Part shown: positions 42,718 to 51,870 of the stretch, piece after piece
Numbering within the stretch: the first letter of the stretch is position 1
Layout: every line of letters starts with the position of its first letter
Source: Streptomyces roseoviridis
GTDB taxonomy: Bacteria; Actinomycetota; Actinomycetes; Streptomycetales; Streptomycetaceae
DNA length: 64,000 nucleotides
Direction: 5' to 3'
Assembly: GCF_039535235.1 (NCBI RefSeq)
Contig: NZ_BAAAWU010000001.1
Span: forward strand, 7,381,001 to 7,445,000
Made by a program: the position numbers and the translations under genes
Notes under the pieces: generated by a model
Database searches by the model: none
Told to the model about the DNA's origin: nothing
Seen by the model: the letters and a program-made list of their open reading frames with translations, nothing else

Positions 42718-42919
42718 CATCACTCCTTACATGGGCAAACCGGGGCGAGTGCTATGACGGGATGAGAGGGCAAAGGGTGGCTTCATCGCCATGTGCGTTC
42801 CGCCACAGATCCACCCGCGCGCCTCAGCTGGTGTCGTACTTCGTGGAAACCCCAAGCAGCGCGGGTGGCCCCGCCTCGAGTTCTCGACGCTTTCCACCGG
42901 GGCGGGTGCGAACGCCGAA

Positions 42920-42951
42920 GCCCGTGTCGGCGCTCGTTCGCCGACACGGGC
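42920..42951 (-). terminator. second of two tandem terminator hairpins
   Basis: Perfect 13-base arms GCCCGTGTCGGCG / CGCCGACACGGGC with a 6-base loop. Together with the hairpin at 42971 it separates the amidase-lipoprotein operon from the two-component genes. Confidence 0.75.
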
Positions 42952-42970
42952 CAAGGTGGTGGTGGATGGC

Positions 42971-42997
42971 GGCCGGGACACCCAGGGTGTCCCGGCC
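42971..42997 (-). terminator. terminator hairpin just after the lipoprotein gene
   Basis: Perfect 13-base arms GGCCGGGACACCC / GGGTGTCCCGGCC around a single A, 17 bases beyond the stop codon at 43015. Confidence 0.8.
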
Positions 42998-43014
42998 GCC
43001 GGGGGCTGTGGTTG

Positions 43015-43506
43015 TCAGCCGGGCTGCTGTCCGGCCGGTTGGGGCAGGACCACTCCGAATGCGTCGCCGTCAGCCCGGTCGAGAACCAGTTCGAGAGGTT
43101 CGGCGGTTCCCTCGAAGCGGACGGTGACGGTCAGGCGCATCAGGTCGGGTGCCTCGAAGTCGGCCTGCGCCGGCTTCTGGGCGGCCTCGCCCCACTGTTC
43201 CACCCAGCGCCGCGCGGCGGCGCCGGTGTCCCGGTCGTCGTCCAGTGCGAGGGAGGCCAGAGCGTCGGCGTCACGGTCGCGCAGGTGGCGCAGGACCAGC
43301 TGTGTGGTGCGCAGCGACTCGGGCATGGGCTGTCCGGTCACCTTCAGGCCCAGCTCCCCGGTACCGTCCTTGATCCACCCCGGGGTATGGTCACGGCCGG
43401 ATGCCGAGGGCCCCGCCTCGCAGGCGGTGAGCGCAAGGAGCGCTGCCAGCAGCAGCACGGCTGCGGTGCGACGTCTGCGAGGCACGTCCGGCCTTCCGGG
43501 GCTCAT
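43015..43506 (-). CDS. lipoprotein coupled to the large amidase protein
   Basis: A 163-residue lipoprotein: basic N-terminus, hydrophobic core AAVLLLAALLALTAC with the lipobox Cys29, then a soluble domain of about 130 residues (LRTTQLVLRHLRDRDADALA and RLTVTVRFEGTAEPLELVLD). The ATG overlaps the stop of the 1459-residue gene (ATGA), so it is made together with that protein and anchored to the outer face of the membrane. The fold looks like a small NTF2- or DUF-like domain, but I do not recognise the family. The coupling suggests it assists or neutralises the large protein. Confidence 0.7.
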   Translation of the reverse strand: MSPGRPDVPRRRRTAAVLLLAALLALTACEAGPSASGRDHTPGWIKDGTGELGLKVTGQPMPESLRTTQLVLRHLRDRDADALASLALDDDRDTGAAARRWVEQWGEAAQKPAQADFEAPDLMRLTVTVRFEGTAEPLELVLDRADGDAFGVVLPQPAGQQPG

Positions 43507-46500
43507 GTCGTCTTACCGGGGCGGATGATGCTCACCGAGCCCACGTCCTTCTTCTTGAGTATGTTCGCCAGGGTGTTGATGTTACTGCCGCCGTGCTGCC
43601 TGACCTCGGCGTTCCCTCCGCCGGCGCTCACGATGACCGCCGCGTGGTTCCACGTCCGGTCGCTCTTGTAGTAGACGAACAGGATGTCGCCGGGGCGCGC
43701 GTCGTAGCGGGAGATCTCACGGCCGACGCGGTGGGCCTTGAGGTGGTTGCGGAGGTTGTTGGCCGCCGCCCAGCTCCAGCTGGAGGTGACCTGTGCCACA
43801 CCGCGTGGGTAGACCCTGCGCTGCCACCACTTCGAGCCGTCCTTCTGCCCACCGCTGCGCTGCTTCATCTTGCCGCCGTAGTAGAGGGCCTTGGAGACGA
43901 AGTTGGTGCAGTCCTGGCCGTACTCCCAGCGGATCGTGACGTTGCGCTTGGCCCAGGTGGCCGTGCCGCTTCCGGACGGCGCCGCGCGGAGCAGGGCGGG
44001 CCTGGCGGGCGGCAGGGGCTCCTCGGGAAGCATGCCGTCGTCGTCGAGTGTGATCAGCGGCTTGTCCTCGGGGTCGGAGCCGCCCTCGTCGACGTGGTCG
44101 GGAGCGGGCGGTGCCACCGTCACGACGCTCTGTGCCTCGGCGCCGGTCGGCAGCGTCATCTCGACGTCGGCGTCCGCGGACTCCTGGCTGAGTACCGGGG
44201 TGGTGGGGGTGCCGGTGAAGGTGAAGCGGCGTACGAGGTCGCTCTCCTCCCGTTCGGTGGTGCCGTCGGTGTGGGTGAGGACGGAGGTCTCCCGGTAACG
44301 GGCGCGCACCAGCACGCTCTGGTCGGGGCCGGTGCCGACGAGTACGTCGGTGAACTCTGGGGTGATCTCCGTGTAGCTGCGGTTGTGGCGCTTGAATGCC
44401 TCACGACGGCGGGTGAGCTCCTGCTCCTGGCCGCGCAGCAGGTCGCGGTAGACCGGGCCGTGCTTGCCCGCGGCGGCCGCGGCGTCGGCCGAGGTGTAGG
44501 TGCCCTTCAGAAGGGCTGCCCGAGCCTCGGCGTACTCACGGACGGCTTCCGTGTAGCGGCCGCCCCCGCCGGGAAGGCCGGTGGGTCGTACGGTGGCCGA
44601 CCTGGCCGTCGCACCAGCGCCGTGTGCGGAGCGGGTGGTGACGGTGACCTGGTGGTCGGCGCCGTTGGCCAGTGCGGGGAACACCGCACGGGTGTCCTCG
44701 GTGGTGGTACGGGCCACCTCGGCGCCGTCCTTGGTGACGACGACGGTGTAGCTGAGGGTGTCGACGGCGGCGCCCGGGTCGGCCGGCTGGTTCCAGACGG
44801 CGAGGAGCCCTCCGTCAGCGGCCACGGCCTTCACCTGCTCGGCTGCGCCGGGCGCGGTCGGGGGCACGTACTCGACCACCAGCGACGGCCGGTCGGCGGG
44901 GTCGGCGGCACGTGACGAGTGGTAGACGACGCCGGGCGCCGGGGTGGACTCGTCGCCGTGACGCAGGCTGAAACCGTGGTTGGGGTTCTCCGGGCCCCAC
45001 CCGGCGACCAGCGGCCCCAGATCGAGGTCCGTGAGTGCGTGCGGCAGCCCGTCCTGGTCCTCGTAGACATCTTCGCTCGTGGCGGCGGCCAGCGCCTGTC
45101 CGCTCTCCGCGGGGGACCACGGAACGGTCAGGTCGCCGAGGGTGGCGGCGGGTTCGGCGCAATCGTCCGCGCCCGTGGCACAGTCGGCACGGCGTAGCTT
45201 GAGGTGTGCGCCGACGATCCGGGCCCCGGCGGGCAGACCGGCGAGGTCGGGCTTGAACCAGGTGCGCCAGGCGACGCCGTCGGGCGTACCGACGCGCAGC
45301 AGGCCGTCCTGGAGCGGGGCGCACGGTGCTCCCGCGCAGTCCTTGTCACCGACGGCGCTCGTGGCGTCCACCAGCGCGTTCCCGCTGATCTCCAGGGTTC
45401 GCGTCGTGGGCACCGGGTCCGGCTCCGGAGCGAGGACGGTGAAGGTGCGCTGCGGTGTCCAGGGGGAACAGGCGGCTTCGCCGCAGGCCCGCATCGACCA
45501 GCGGTACTGCTTGCCGGTCTCCAGTGCGCCCGCCGGTACGGCCGTGGCGACGCGGTTGCCGGCGTCGGTGCCGGTGGACTCGAGGGCTACGCCGGACATG
45601 GTGGTGCCGTCCGCACCGAACAGGGCGAACTCGCCGCGCAGGCGCTCCTGGTTGTCCGCGGTGACCACACCGGACAGCAGCGGGGACGGGGTGCGGGTCG
45701 CACCCTCCTGCAGGGAGTGCGGCATGTCGGGCGTGCGGACCACGGCCGGTTCGGCGCCCACACCGAAGGCGTAGGAGGTGGTGGCGGAGAGCAGCCCCCC
45801 GGCGTCGAGGGTGCGCACGTGCAGTACATGCCAGCCCTTGTCCGCCTTGAAGGTGACGGTCTGCGGCTTGCCGCCGGTGTTCGCCGGTGCGATCACGGCC
45901 TTCGGGGTGGACGGGTCGTCCAGCCCCCACTGGAAGCCGCGGCCGTCGGCCGACGTGGTGACCAGGGTGCAGGTGGTGTCACCTGCGGGCCTGTCCCGCC
46001 ACTTGTCCTTCGGGAAGTCCGGGCAGGCCACCTGGGGCGCCGCGGGCTTGGTGAAGTCGCCGCGGAAGGGGAGGTACGCACTCCAGGGTCCGTCCGCGGA
46101 GCCGTCGCCCGCGCGCACACGCAGCCGCAGACCACCCTCGGGGAGGGCCTTGTTCGCCGGGACGGTCACCTTGGCGATGCCGCCGGAGGCGACGCTCGCA
46201 CTGGTCATGGTGTGGGCGTAGGTCCCGGCGTCCTTGGTGGCCGGATCGGCGGTCACCTCGAACTGCGCGGTGACGGCGCTCCCGTCGGGGTCGCTCACCT
46301 TGGCCGCCAGCACGGGAGTCGCGGAGGTGACGTAGGTCCGCTTCTCCTGGGCGTTGAGCGTGGACGGGCTCAGCGTGAGACCGGTGGGCACGGTGGGCTG
46401 GTTGTTGTACGTGACGGAGAGGACCGGCACGTTCGTGGGCGCGTTCCGGGAGTTGAAGCGCTTCCAGGTGTACGCGTCCTTTTCGTCGCTGGCCCGGATG

Positions 46501-47882
46501 CCGAGGCTGTTCTCCGCGTGCGGGTTGGCTGCCCACGCCTGCATCAGCGTCTTGACGTCGGCGGTGACCCAGCCGTCGGCGCAGCCGGCGCCGAAGCCCT
46601 TGGTCTCCGTGCTGGTGGCCCACTTGCGGTTCCAGCTCGGCTGGGCGTCCCACCGGGTGGCGGTGCTGGGGGTGCTGGTGTCCCAGACCTCCCAGGGACG
46701 GGCCTGGCAGGACCAGGAGTGGTGGTTCCAGAGCTTCAGGGTGGCGGACTTGATGTCCTTGTTCTTCACCGGACGGTTGTCGAAGCGCAGGAAGGAGCGC
46801 GCGATCTGACCGGATCCGTTGTTGCCGAGCTTGAGCTCCTGCGAGGTGGACTGGTCGGTGCCGTAGCCCTCCTGGACGAAGGTGGTGAAGGTGCTGAGCA
46901 GGTTGACCGACGGATCGACCGTGACCGGGAACTCGGTCTTCGGGTCCTTCAGGAAATCGGCGTCCGGAGTGAGCGTCAGGTCTATGTCGTCGCCGTTCTG
47001 GGCGAGCTGCAGGGAGACGGGGGCGCGGTGCGGGTGCTCGCCGGAGCGCACGTCGACCCGGGCGTCCCACATGACGGGCGCGGGCAGGGTGCCGACGAGC
47101 TTCCCGGTCCTGTTGTCGGTGAACGCGACTCCGCCGTCGGCGGCCTTCGCTGTCATGCCCTCGGCGGTGAGCGTCATGCGCACGGTGCCCGCGCTGCTGA
47201 TCGCCGCCCGGGAGTTGAGGCGCAGGAACTGCTCGAAGCCGGTACGGGTGGTGTCCACCACGAGGTCCGTCTCCGGCAGTGCACCGGGGTAGACGGCACG
47301 GTTGCCGGACAGTCGGGGCGCGGGCAGTCGTCCGCGCCACCCGAGGACGACCTGCCGGTCGTCCGTCGAGGTGAGCGACACCAGGGGCGTGGCGGCCGGT
47401 GCCGGGGTGGCGGCCGTCAGCCTGCGGGCGGTGGCGGCACCGGCCTGCGGGGCACTGGGGCCCGCGAGCTTCACATCGAGGGGGTGGGCTTTGGCCCGCA
47501 CCGACCCGTCAGCCTGCGCGGCCAGCGTGACGTCGACGTCACGCCACGCGCCGGCGGCATCGCGATAACGGACGGGGCCAGCGGAGTGGTCCTCCGTCAG
47601 GGTTCCGTCGGGGTTGGCCCAGACGGTAAGGGTTTCGGTCCTGCGGTCGGTGACCTCGACGCGCTTCTTCTCCAGACGGGCACGGAGCAGCGCGGAGGTC
47701 TCTCCTCCGCCGACGGCGGGCTGGGCGTTCGGTCGGGCCGCCGTGATCGGTTCGGCGGCGGAGAGCGGGGCCACCGCGGTGAGGGATGCCTCCAGCGCCA
47801 GCAGGAGGGCCGTGCCGAGCGCGGGTACGGCCAGACCTCTGAAGGCACGCGGACGTCGCCGTGGTATCTCGGAATGTTGCAT
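43503..47882 (-). CDS. large secreted DNRLRE / C-terminal amidase-domain protein
   Basis: A 1459-residue exported protein. After a signal region (FRGLAVPALGTALLLALEAS) come an N-terminal beta domain with RYRDAAGAWRDVDVTLAAQA, a DNRLRE-like module (LGNNGSGQIARSFLRFDNRP, then SATLKLWNHHSWSC), a central region with Ig- or FN3-like strands, a second DNRLRE-like module near residue 860, an FN3-like domain (LLAVWNQPADPGAAVDTLSY) and a C-terminal domain with DCTNFVSKALYYGGKMKQ and WNHAAVIVSAGG. The last part fits the amidase_6 (papain-like) family with catalytic Cys and His. The N-terminal architecture is that of Streptomyces RHS/YD-type secreted proteins, but no YD repeats are present. The ATG at 47882 is used; the stop overlaps the lipoprotein start. 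Confidence 0.78.
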   Translation of the reverse strand: MQHSEIPRRRPRAFRGLAVPALGTALLLALEASLTAVAPLSAAEPITAARPNAQPAVGGGETSALLRARLEKKRVEVTDRRTETLTVWANPDGTLTEDHSAGPVRYRDAAGAWRDVDVTLAAQADGSVRAKAHPLDVKLAGPSAPQAGAATARRLTAATPAPAATPLVSLTSTDDRQVVLGWRGRLPAPRLSGNRAVYPGALPETDLVVDTTRTGFEQFLRLNSRAAISSAGTVRMTLTAEGMTAKAADGGVAFTDNRTGKLVGTLPAPVMWDARVDVRSGEHPHRAPVSLQLAQNGDDIDLTLTPDADFLKDPKTEFPVTVDPSVNLLSTFTTFVQEGYGTDQSTSQELKLGNNGSGQIARSFLRFDNRPVKNKDIKSATLKLWNHHSWSCQARPWEVWDTSTPSTATRWDAQPSWNRKWATSTETKGFGAGCADGWVTADVKTLMQAWAANPHAENSLGIRASDEKDAYTWKRFNSRNAPTNVPVLSVTYNNQPTVPTGLTLSPSTLNAQEKRTYVTSATPVLAAKVSDPDGSAVTAQFEVTADPATKDAGTYAHTMTSASVASGGIAKVTVPANKALPEGGLRLRVRAGDGSADGPWSAYLPFRGDFTKPAAPQVACPDFPKDKWRDRPAGDTTCTLVTTSADGRGFQWGLDDPSTPKAVIAPANTGGKPQTVTFKADKGWHVLHVRTLDAGGLLSATTSYAFGVGAEPAVVRTPDMPHSLQEGATRTPSPLLSGVVTADNQERLRGEFALFGADGTTMSGVALESTGTDAGNRVATAVPAGALETGKQYRWSMRACGEAACSPWTPQRTFTVLAPEPDPVPTTRTLEISGNALVDATSAVGDKDCAGAPCAPLQDGLLRVGTPDGVAWRTWFKPDLAGLPAGARIVGAHLKLRRADCATGADDCAEPAATLGDLTVPWSPAESGQALAAATSEDVYEDQDGLPHALTDLDLGPLVAGWGPENPNHGFSLRHGDESTPAPGVVYHSSRAADPADRPSLVVEYVPPTAPGAAEQVKAVAADGGLLAVWNQPADPGAAVDTLSYTVVVTKDGAEVARTTTEDTRAVFPALANGADHQVTVTTRSAHGAGATARSATVRPTGLPGGGGRYTEAVREYAEARAALLKGTYTSADAAAAAGKHGPVYRDLLRGQEQELTRRREAFKRHNRSYTEITPEFTDVLVGTGPDQSVLVRARYRETSVLTHTDGTTEREESDLVRRFTFTGTPTTPVLSQESADADVEMTLPTGAEAQSVVTVAPPAPDHVDEGGSDPEDKPLITLDDDGMLPEEPLPPARPALLRAAPSGSGTATWAKRNVTIRWEYGQDCTNFVSKALYYGGKMKQRSGGQKDGSKWWQRRVYPRGVAQVTSSWSWAAANNLRNHLKAHRVGREISRYDARPGDILFVYYKSDRTWNHAAVIVSAGGGNAEVRQHGGSNINTLANILKKKDVGSVSIIRPGKTT

Positions 47883-48879
47883 GAATGGTCCACATCGATC
47901 GGCGCCACTAAGGCGCGCGTAAAAAGCGCATAAAAGTAACACGAACATATGGAGACCCGGCCGTGAGGCATCACACAGGAGTCAACCCCGCCGGGAATCT
48001 GCATCGCGGGGGAGAAATACCTCTCTGTCGGAACCCGGGCGCAGAATCCGGCCCGGCGACAAGGTTCACCCCCGCCGAACGGCGGGGGTGAACCCGACAA
48101 TCGGCGGATGGTGTGCCGTTCACCTATGTGTCAGTCTTCTTGCGGAAACCAGAAGGCCCGAAGCCTGCCGGTTACTGCACGGCGCTCGATGACCGTCGGC
48201 CGTCGGAGACAGCCAACAACCGCCATGAGCAATATGCGGCGAAGATCGGCACACCTTCGAAGGTCCTCGTTTTTGTTCATTTGCAGCGTCGTTCTTGCGG
48301 CGGTCAATAAGTTCCTGGTCGGACCGCAATGTGGTACTCATTTTGACGGCCGTGCGCGATGGTCTCGTTCCTGCGAAAACAGCGGGACTCCCACCGTCGC
48401 TTCACCCAGCAAGTGCGTGGCGGGACCCTTTAAGCGTCGGGCCGTGGCTCATCCGCCGGCCTCGCTCCACAACGGGCCGGCCGGGGTGCCGCTCCTGCTG
48501 GGCCGCCCGAGGGGCAGGTCGTCGACCGCGCCCTTCGCGCTCACCGCGAAGGGCGCCGAGGCCCCGGCGGGTTCACCTGGGGATACCGCCGGTCCGGAGC
48601 CGCACGGCGCGGGGGAGCGGCGCCAAGTCTGTTCGACATCCTTCGGCAACGCCCGCCGGTACTCCGGTCAGGGCCGGTTCGACGGCCTCGGCCGTCTGCG
48701 TGTCATTGCCCCCTCGCGGCTGTGTGACCGTTCCTGGGGTCCTTTGGCCCGATCGCCTCGCGCGCCGCACACGTAGGCGTGGGGGGCCGATAGACCTCGC
48801 ACGTACCTGGTGCTCATGCCATGACCGGTGCCATGCTCCCCAGGTGGTGCCAGCGACCCGCGATCCACGGGAGAGCCCG
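47883..48879. other. 997-base stretch without a recognisable gene
   Basis: Upstream of the large secreted-protein gene (minus) and of the chimeric gene (plus). It has a relatively A/T-rich section around 47890-47950, probably promoter, and the hairpin at 48063. A plus-strand frame near 48108-48776 is Arg/Ser-rich and looks like shadow. Confidence 0.4.
48063..48094. terminator. strong symmetrical hairpin
   Basis: Perfect 15-base arms GGTTCACCCCCGCCG / CGGCGGGGGTGAACC with an AA loop. No gene ends nearby, so it may insulate the divergent promoters or be the trace of a lost gene. Confidence 0.6.
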
Positions 48880-49653
48880 ATGAAGCCCTCTGACAGCATT
48901 CCGGTTCAGCGCTTGGAGCCCTCCGAGCCTGAGCCCTACGGGACGAGGGTCGCCCAGACCTATGCGGGAGATCCGCAGGAGTGGCGCAAAGCCCTCGGCG
49001 AACGGCTGCTGTTCCAATGGGGCATCTGCGAGCACCCGCAGTCCCCGCGTCCTGTCTCCCTTGACGAAGCCGGGGAACGCTACTTCGAGAGGCAACTCGA
49101 ACTCGCGGGTCTGTCGACTGGGCGTCGCACGGTGAACCGGATCTTGGACTTGGGCTGCGGCTGGGGCTATCTGCTCGGCCTGATGGCGGACCGCTTCCCC
49201 GAGGCGCGGGTCGACGGCGTCAACATGTCCGGCCAGTCGAGCGTCGACATGGGCATCGCGGCCCTGAACTCCGGTCACTCGATCGCCACCGCCGTCACCA
49301 CCTACGGGAAGGCCGGGACCGTCGCGGTCAAGGGCAGCAGCCGCGCCGCATCGGGAGCTGACCTGTGCAAGTCGGGCCGCACCACCGGCTGGACCTGCGG
49401 CAAGGTCAAGTCGTACAACGCCACCGTGAACTACGGCAACACCACGGTCTCGGGTCTGGCCAGCTCCACCGTCTGCAGCGAGGGAGGCGACAGCGGGGGC
49501 GCCTACATCTCCGGCCACCAGGCCCAGGGCATGACCTCCGGCGGCCCCAGCGGCCAGAAGTGCACCGGCGGCGTCTACAGCCAGGGCACCTCCTACTTCC
49601 AGCCGCTCGACGACGCCCTGCGCCGCTACAGCCTCACCCTGAACACCAACTGA
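48880..49653 (+). CDS. in-frame chimera: methyltransferase N-terminus fused to serine-protease C-terminus
   Basis: A 257-residue frame made of two unrelated halves. Residues 1-117 are the start of a SAM-dependent methyltransferase, with motif I RILDLGCGWGYLLGLMADRF and a following VDGVNMSGQ. From about residue 120 it continues as the C-terminal part of a streptogrisin-like (S1E) protease: VDMGIAALNSGHS (triad Asp), CKSGRTTGWTCGKVKSYNAT and VCSEGGDSGGAYISG (triad Ser205). The protease lacks its signal, pro-region and the TAGHC catalytic His, so it cannot work as a normal protease, and the methyltransferase is cut after motif I. The ATG at 48880 has GGGAGAG upstream and a strong terminator follows, so the gene may still be expressed. 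It most likely arose by deletion between two genes, with the junction near 49235. Confidence 0.85.
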   Translation: MKPSDSIPVQRLEPSEPEPYGTRVAQTYAGDPQEWRKALGERLLFQWGICEHPQSPRPVSLDEAGERYFERQLELAGLSTGRRTVNRILDLGCGWGYLLGLMADRFPEARVDGVNMSGQSSVDMGIAALNSGHSIATAVTTYGKAGTVAVKGSSRAASGADLCKSGRTTGWTCGKVKSYNATVNYGNTTVSGLASSTVCSEGGDSGGAYISGHQAQGMTSGGPSGQKCTGGVYSQGTSYFQPLDDALRRYSLTLNTN

Positions 49654-49676
49654 CCCGCCTCAACGCTCATAGGGAA

Positions 49677-49718
49677 CGAAGGGGGCTGTGCACCGGAACC
49701 GGTGCACAGCCCCCTTCG
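49677..49718 (+). terminator. very strong hairpin terminator
   Basis: Perfect 20-base arms beginning CGAAGGGGGCTGTGCACCGG, with a 2-base loop, 24 bases after the stop of the chimeric gene. It is probably inherited from the original protease gene. Confidence 0.9.
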
Positions 49719-49844
49719 GTGCGCGCCGGCCACGGAACCTGAGGCGCCAGGACCGGCCCCGCATCCGACGCACCTGTTGCCGGCCGGCATCCACCTTTCC
49801 TTGATGTGCCCCACTGCGCGGCCACGACGGGGCATGAAGCGAGA

Positions 49845-49873
49845 TGCCCGACCGCGAGGATCGCGATCGGGCA
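49845..49873 (-). terminator. hairpin after the snapalysin gene
   Basis: Arms TGCCCGACCGCGA / TCGCGATCGGGCA (13 bases, one mismatch) around GGA, about 22 bases beyond the stop codon at 49896. Confidence 0.65.
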
Positions 49874-49895
49874 ACGTCGCATCCGGAACAAGCGG

Positions 49896-50477
49896 TCAGG
49901 GCGCCTCCACCAGCACGCGGCCGCGAGCCGGAGCCTGTGCCGTGATGCCGGTCGCGTACGCGCTGTCGACCCGCGAGCGTTCAGTCGCGTCGGGCACGGC
50001 GTTCTTACAGCTGGTACCGGCGCTGGAGCCCGACATCAGCTGGGAGCACGGGCCGGGCTTGGTGTCCGGCAGGCCCAGGTTGTGGCCGAGCTCGTGGGCG
50101 ACGATGCGGGTCTTGTCGTATCCCTGGGCGACCGCCTGACTGCCGAGTTCGAGCCGGACCTGGCCACCCGGCCGGACCGGGCCGAGGGTGGCCTGTGGCC
50201 AGCCGGTGGTGGCCACGATCGCGATCTCGGCCCGGGTACCGGGCGCGGCCTTGACCAGCTCGACGTTGCTGACGTTGTTGTTCCAGGCTGCGACTGCTGC
50301 CGCGATCGCCTGCTCCCAGCCCCCGGCCCGGCTCACGTCATAGCGGAGCGTGGTCACCGCGGCCGTGTACCGCGCCTTGGTGGGATGGCTTGCGGACACG
50401 GCGTGCGCCGCCGGTACCGCTGTCATGAGCACCGCCGTCGCGGTGCCGACAAGACCCAGCCGTATGGAGTGCTTCAT
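49896..50477 (-). CDS. snpA: snapalysin (small neutral metalloprotease, M7)
   Basis: Secreted zinc protease of 193 residues including signal (RLGLVGTATAVLMTAVPAAHA) and a short pro-segment. The mature enzyme starts near the YTAAVTTLRYDVS strand and contains the M7 zinc site HELGHNLGLPD (His128, Glu129, His132, Asp138). Cys pair near GPCSQLMSGSSAGTSCKN, as in SnpA. The length is slightly below the usual snapalysin precursor of about 220 residues. In other Streptomyces a LysR activator gene (snpR) is divergent from snpA; none is seen here, so regulation must differ or be distal. The ATG at 50477 has AAGGACAG upstream. Confidence 0.88.
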   Translation of the reverse strand: MKHSIRLGLVGTATAVLMTAVPAAHAVSASHPTKARYTAAVTTLRYDVSRAGGWEQAIAAAVAAWNNNVSNVELVKAAPGTRAEIAIVATTGWPQATLGPVRPGGQVRLELGSQAVAQGYDKTRIVAHELGHNLGLPDTKPGPCSQLMSGSSAGTSCKNAVPDATERSRVDSAYATGITAQAPARGRVLVEAP

Positions 50478-51179
50478 CGCTGTCCTTCGTGTGTGTGGGG
50501 GGCGGACCGCCCGGGGGCGGGGAACGGGAAGTGCGAGGCGCGTGCGCGGCGGTGGCCGCGCGCCGTGCCGGCTCCACCACCTCGTGCTCGCCGACCGCGA
50601 GGTAACGGGGAGACGCTAGATCGGTGAGTCTCACCGACCGCGTTTCCCCGCCGCCGCAGAATCGGGCACACGTCGGTTCTCGCAAGTGCCGCAGCCGCCC
50701 TGCCGACAGTGCCGGCGAACCTGACCGACAGGTGTCGAACGCGGATACGGCTACCCGGCAGCGCGATCAAGCGTGTGGGGCAAGGCTGAGTACCGGCATG
50801 GCGCCAAACTCCTCGCTGTGTGTCCGCGGAAAGATCAAAGCAGTGCGGCGCGGACAAGTGTCCGCCCGAATGCCGCGGGCGGGGAAGCTCCCACCTTACG
50901 ATAGGTCCCAACTATCGTCATGATTCAGTCCCATTGCGCCGGTTCGCAGCCGGCCGTCTTCACCACTCCTTCGGGACCCGCAGCCCGCTGGGTGCAGACC
51001 GACCACGGACCACCACTTGAGCTTGACCACCTCGTCGAAGTCGACCGGACGCCCAAGCGTCGCCCGGCCCTTTCAGCGGGGCACCCAAACGACGAACCAC
51101 CCCACGTGGGGACGCCCGCGCAAGACGGTGAGGGCCGTCCACGCGCCCCTGAGGGGCTGGAGGACCCGCTGGCCGGCCG
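50478..51179. other. 702-base stretch with an operator-like palindrome
   Basis: Upstream of snapalysin. Frames on both strands are shadow-like. A palindrome ACGATAG-N7-CTATCGT at 50898-50918 lies in a less GC-rich pocket. Confidence 0.4.
50898..50918. promoter_or_regulatory. orphan operator-like inverted repeat
   Basis: Perfect 7-base arms ACGATAG / CTATCGT with a 7-base spacer, typical of a dimeric regulator site. No regulator or intact target gene adjoins it. Confidence 0.4.
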
Positions 51180-51345
51180 TCGACGGCGACATGCTCGCCG
51201 TCGACCTGCGCCGCCGCGACGCGAAGGAGCCGGTCACCTCCATCGCCCACCACCTCGGCGTCGGCCGCTCCACCCTTCACGCACCTTCGCGCCTACGACG
51301 AAGCCATCGCCACCGGCCGCGAGCCGGGGCTTCTCTGTCACAGCC
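51180..51345 (+). pseudogene. resolvase/recombinase HTH fragment
   Basis: The plus strand encodes DLRRRDAKEPVTSIAHHLGV then GRSTLH and, in another frame, LRAYDEAIATGREPG. This is the C-terminal helix-turn-helix of a serine resolvase or DNA-invertase-like protein. The catalytic N-terminal domain is missing. Confidence 0.45.
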
Positions 51346-51498
51346 CGCGTGCGGACTGGCATCCACCCCGCGCCCGGCAAGATGAGGTCGAGCCCGCGCA
51401 TCCCTGAACGAACACGGTCCTTGGGCCTCGGACCATTGGACACGCCAGCGGCTCACGATGAGAGGCGGCGGCACCTATGAGCCCTTGAAAGGCGCGAG

Positions 51499-51870
51499 AT
51501 GCTGAAGGTCGGAGCGGTTGCCGCCATCGGAGCGGGGCTGGGTTTCGGCAGCACCTCGACTTCCAGCGCGGCGGCACCGACCGCGGTGGTCATCCGCCCC
51601 GAGATTCGGGAGCTGAGCCGTGCGCAACTGGCGAGGTTCGTGAACGCCGTCTGCCAGCTCCACTCCGGCACCACTACAACAACATGGTGGCCACGCACTA
51701 CACCCACGCGAATCACTGGCACAGGGTCCCGGCCTTCCTGCCCTCGATGTGTGTGTACCTCGCTCGCTTCGAGAAGGCGCTGCAGCGCATCGACCGCTCG
51801 GTGGTTCTGCCGTACTGGGACTGGAGCCAGGGCTCCCAGGCCCCGGAACGCTCCGTGTGTCTGCGACGGT
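51499..51870 (+). pseudogene. tyrosinase-family remnant
   Basis: The first frame begins MLKVGAVAAIGAGLGFG, the remains of a Tat-type leader, and contains IRPEIRELSRAQLARFVNAV. After a frameshift near 51670 the sequence continues NMVATHYTHANHWHRVPAFL and RSVVLPYWDWSQGSQAPERS, the copper-A region of a tyrosinase. The copper-binding WHR is altered to SMC and the copper-B half is absent. Confidence 0.8.

Noticed and set aside
43503..47882. Call of the large secreted protein as an RHS/YD-repeat toxin
   Set aside because: The N-terminal architecture is similar, but no YD repeats and no RHS core box are visible.
48108..48776. 222-codon plus-strand frame upstream of the chimeric gene
   Set aside because: Arg/Ser-rich composition, no ribosome-binding site and no recognisable domain.
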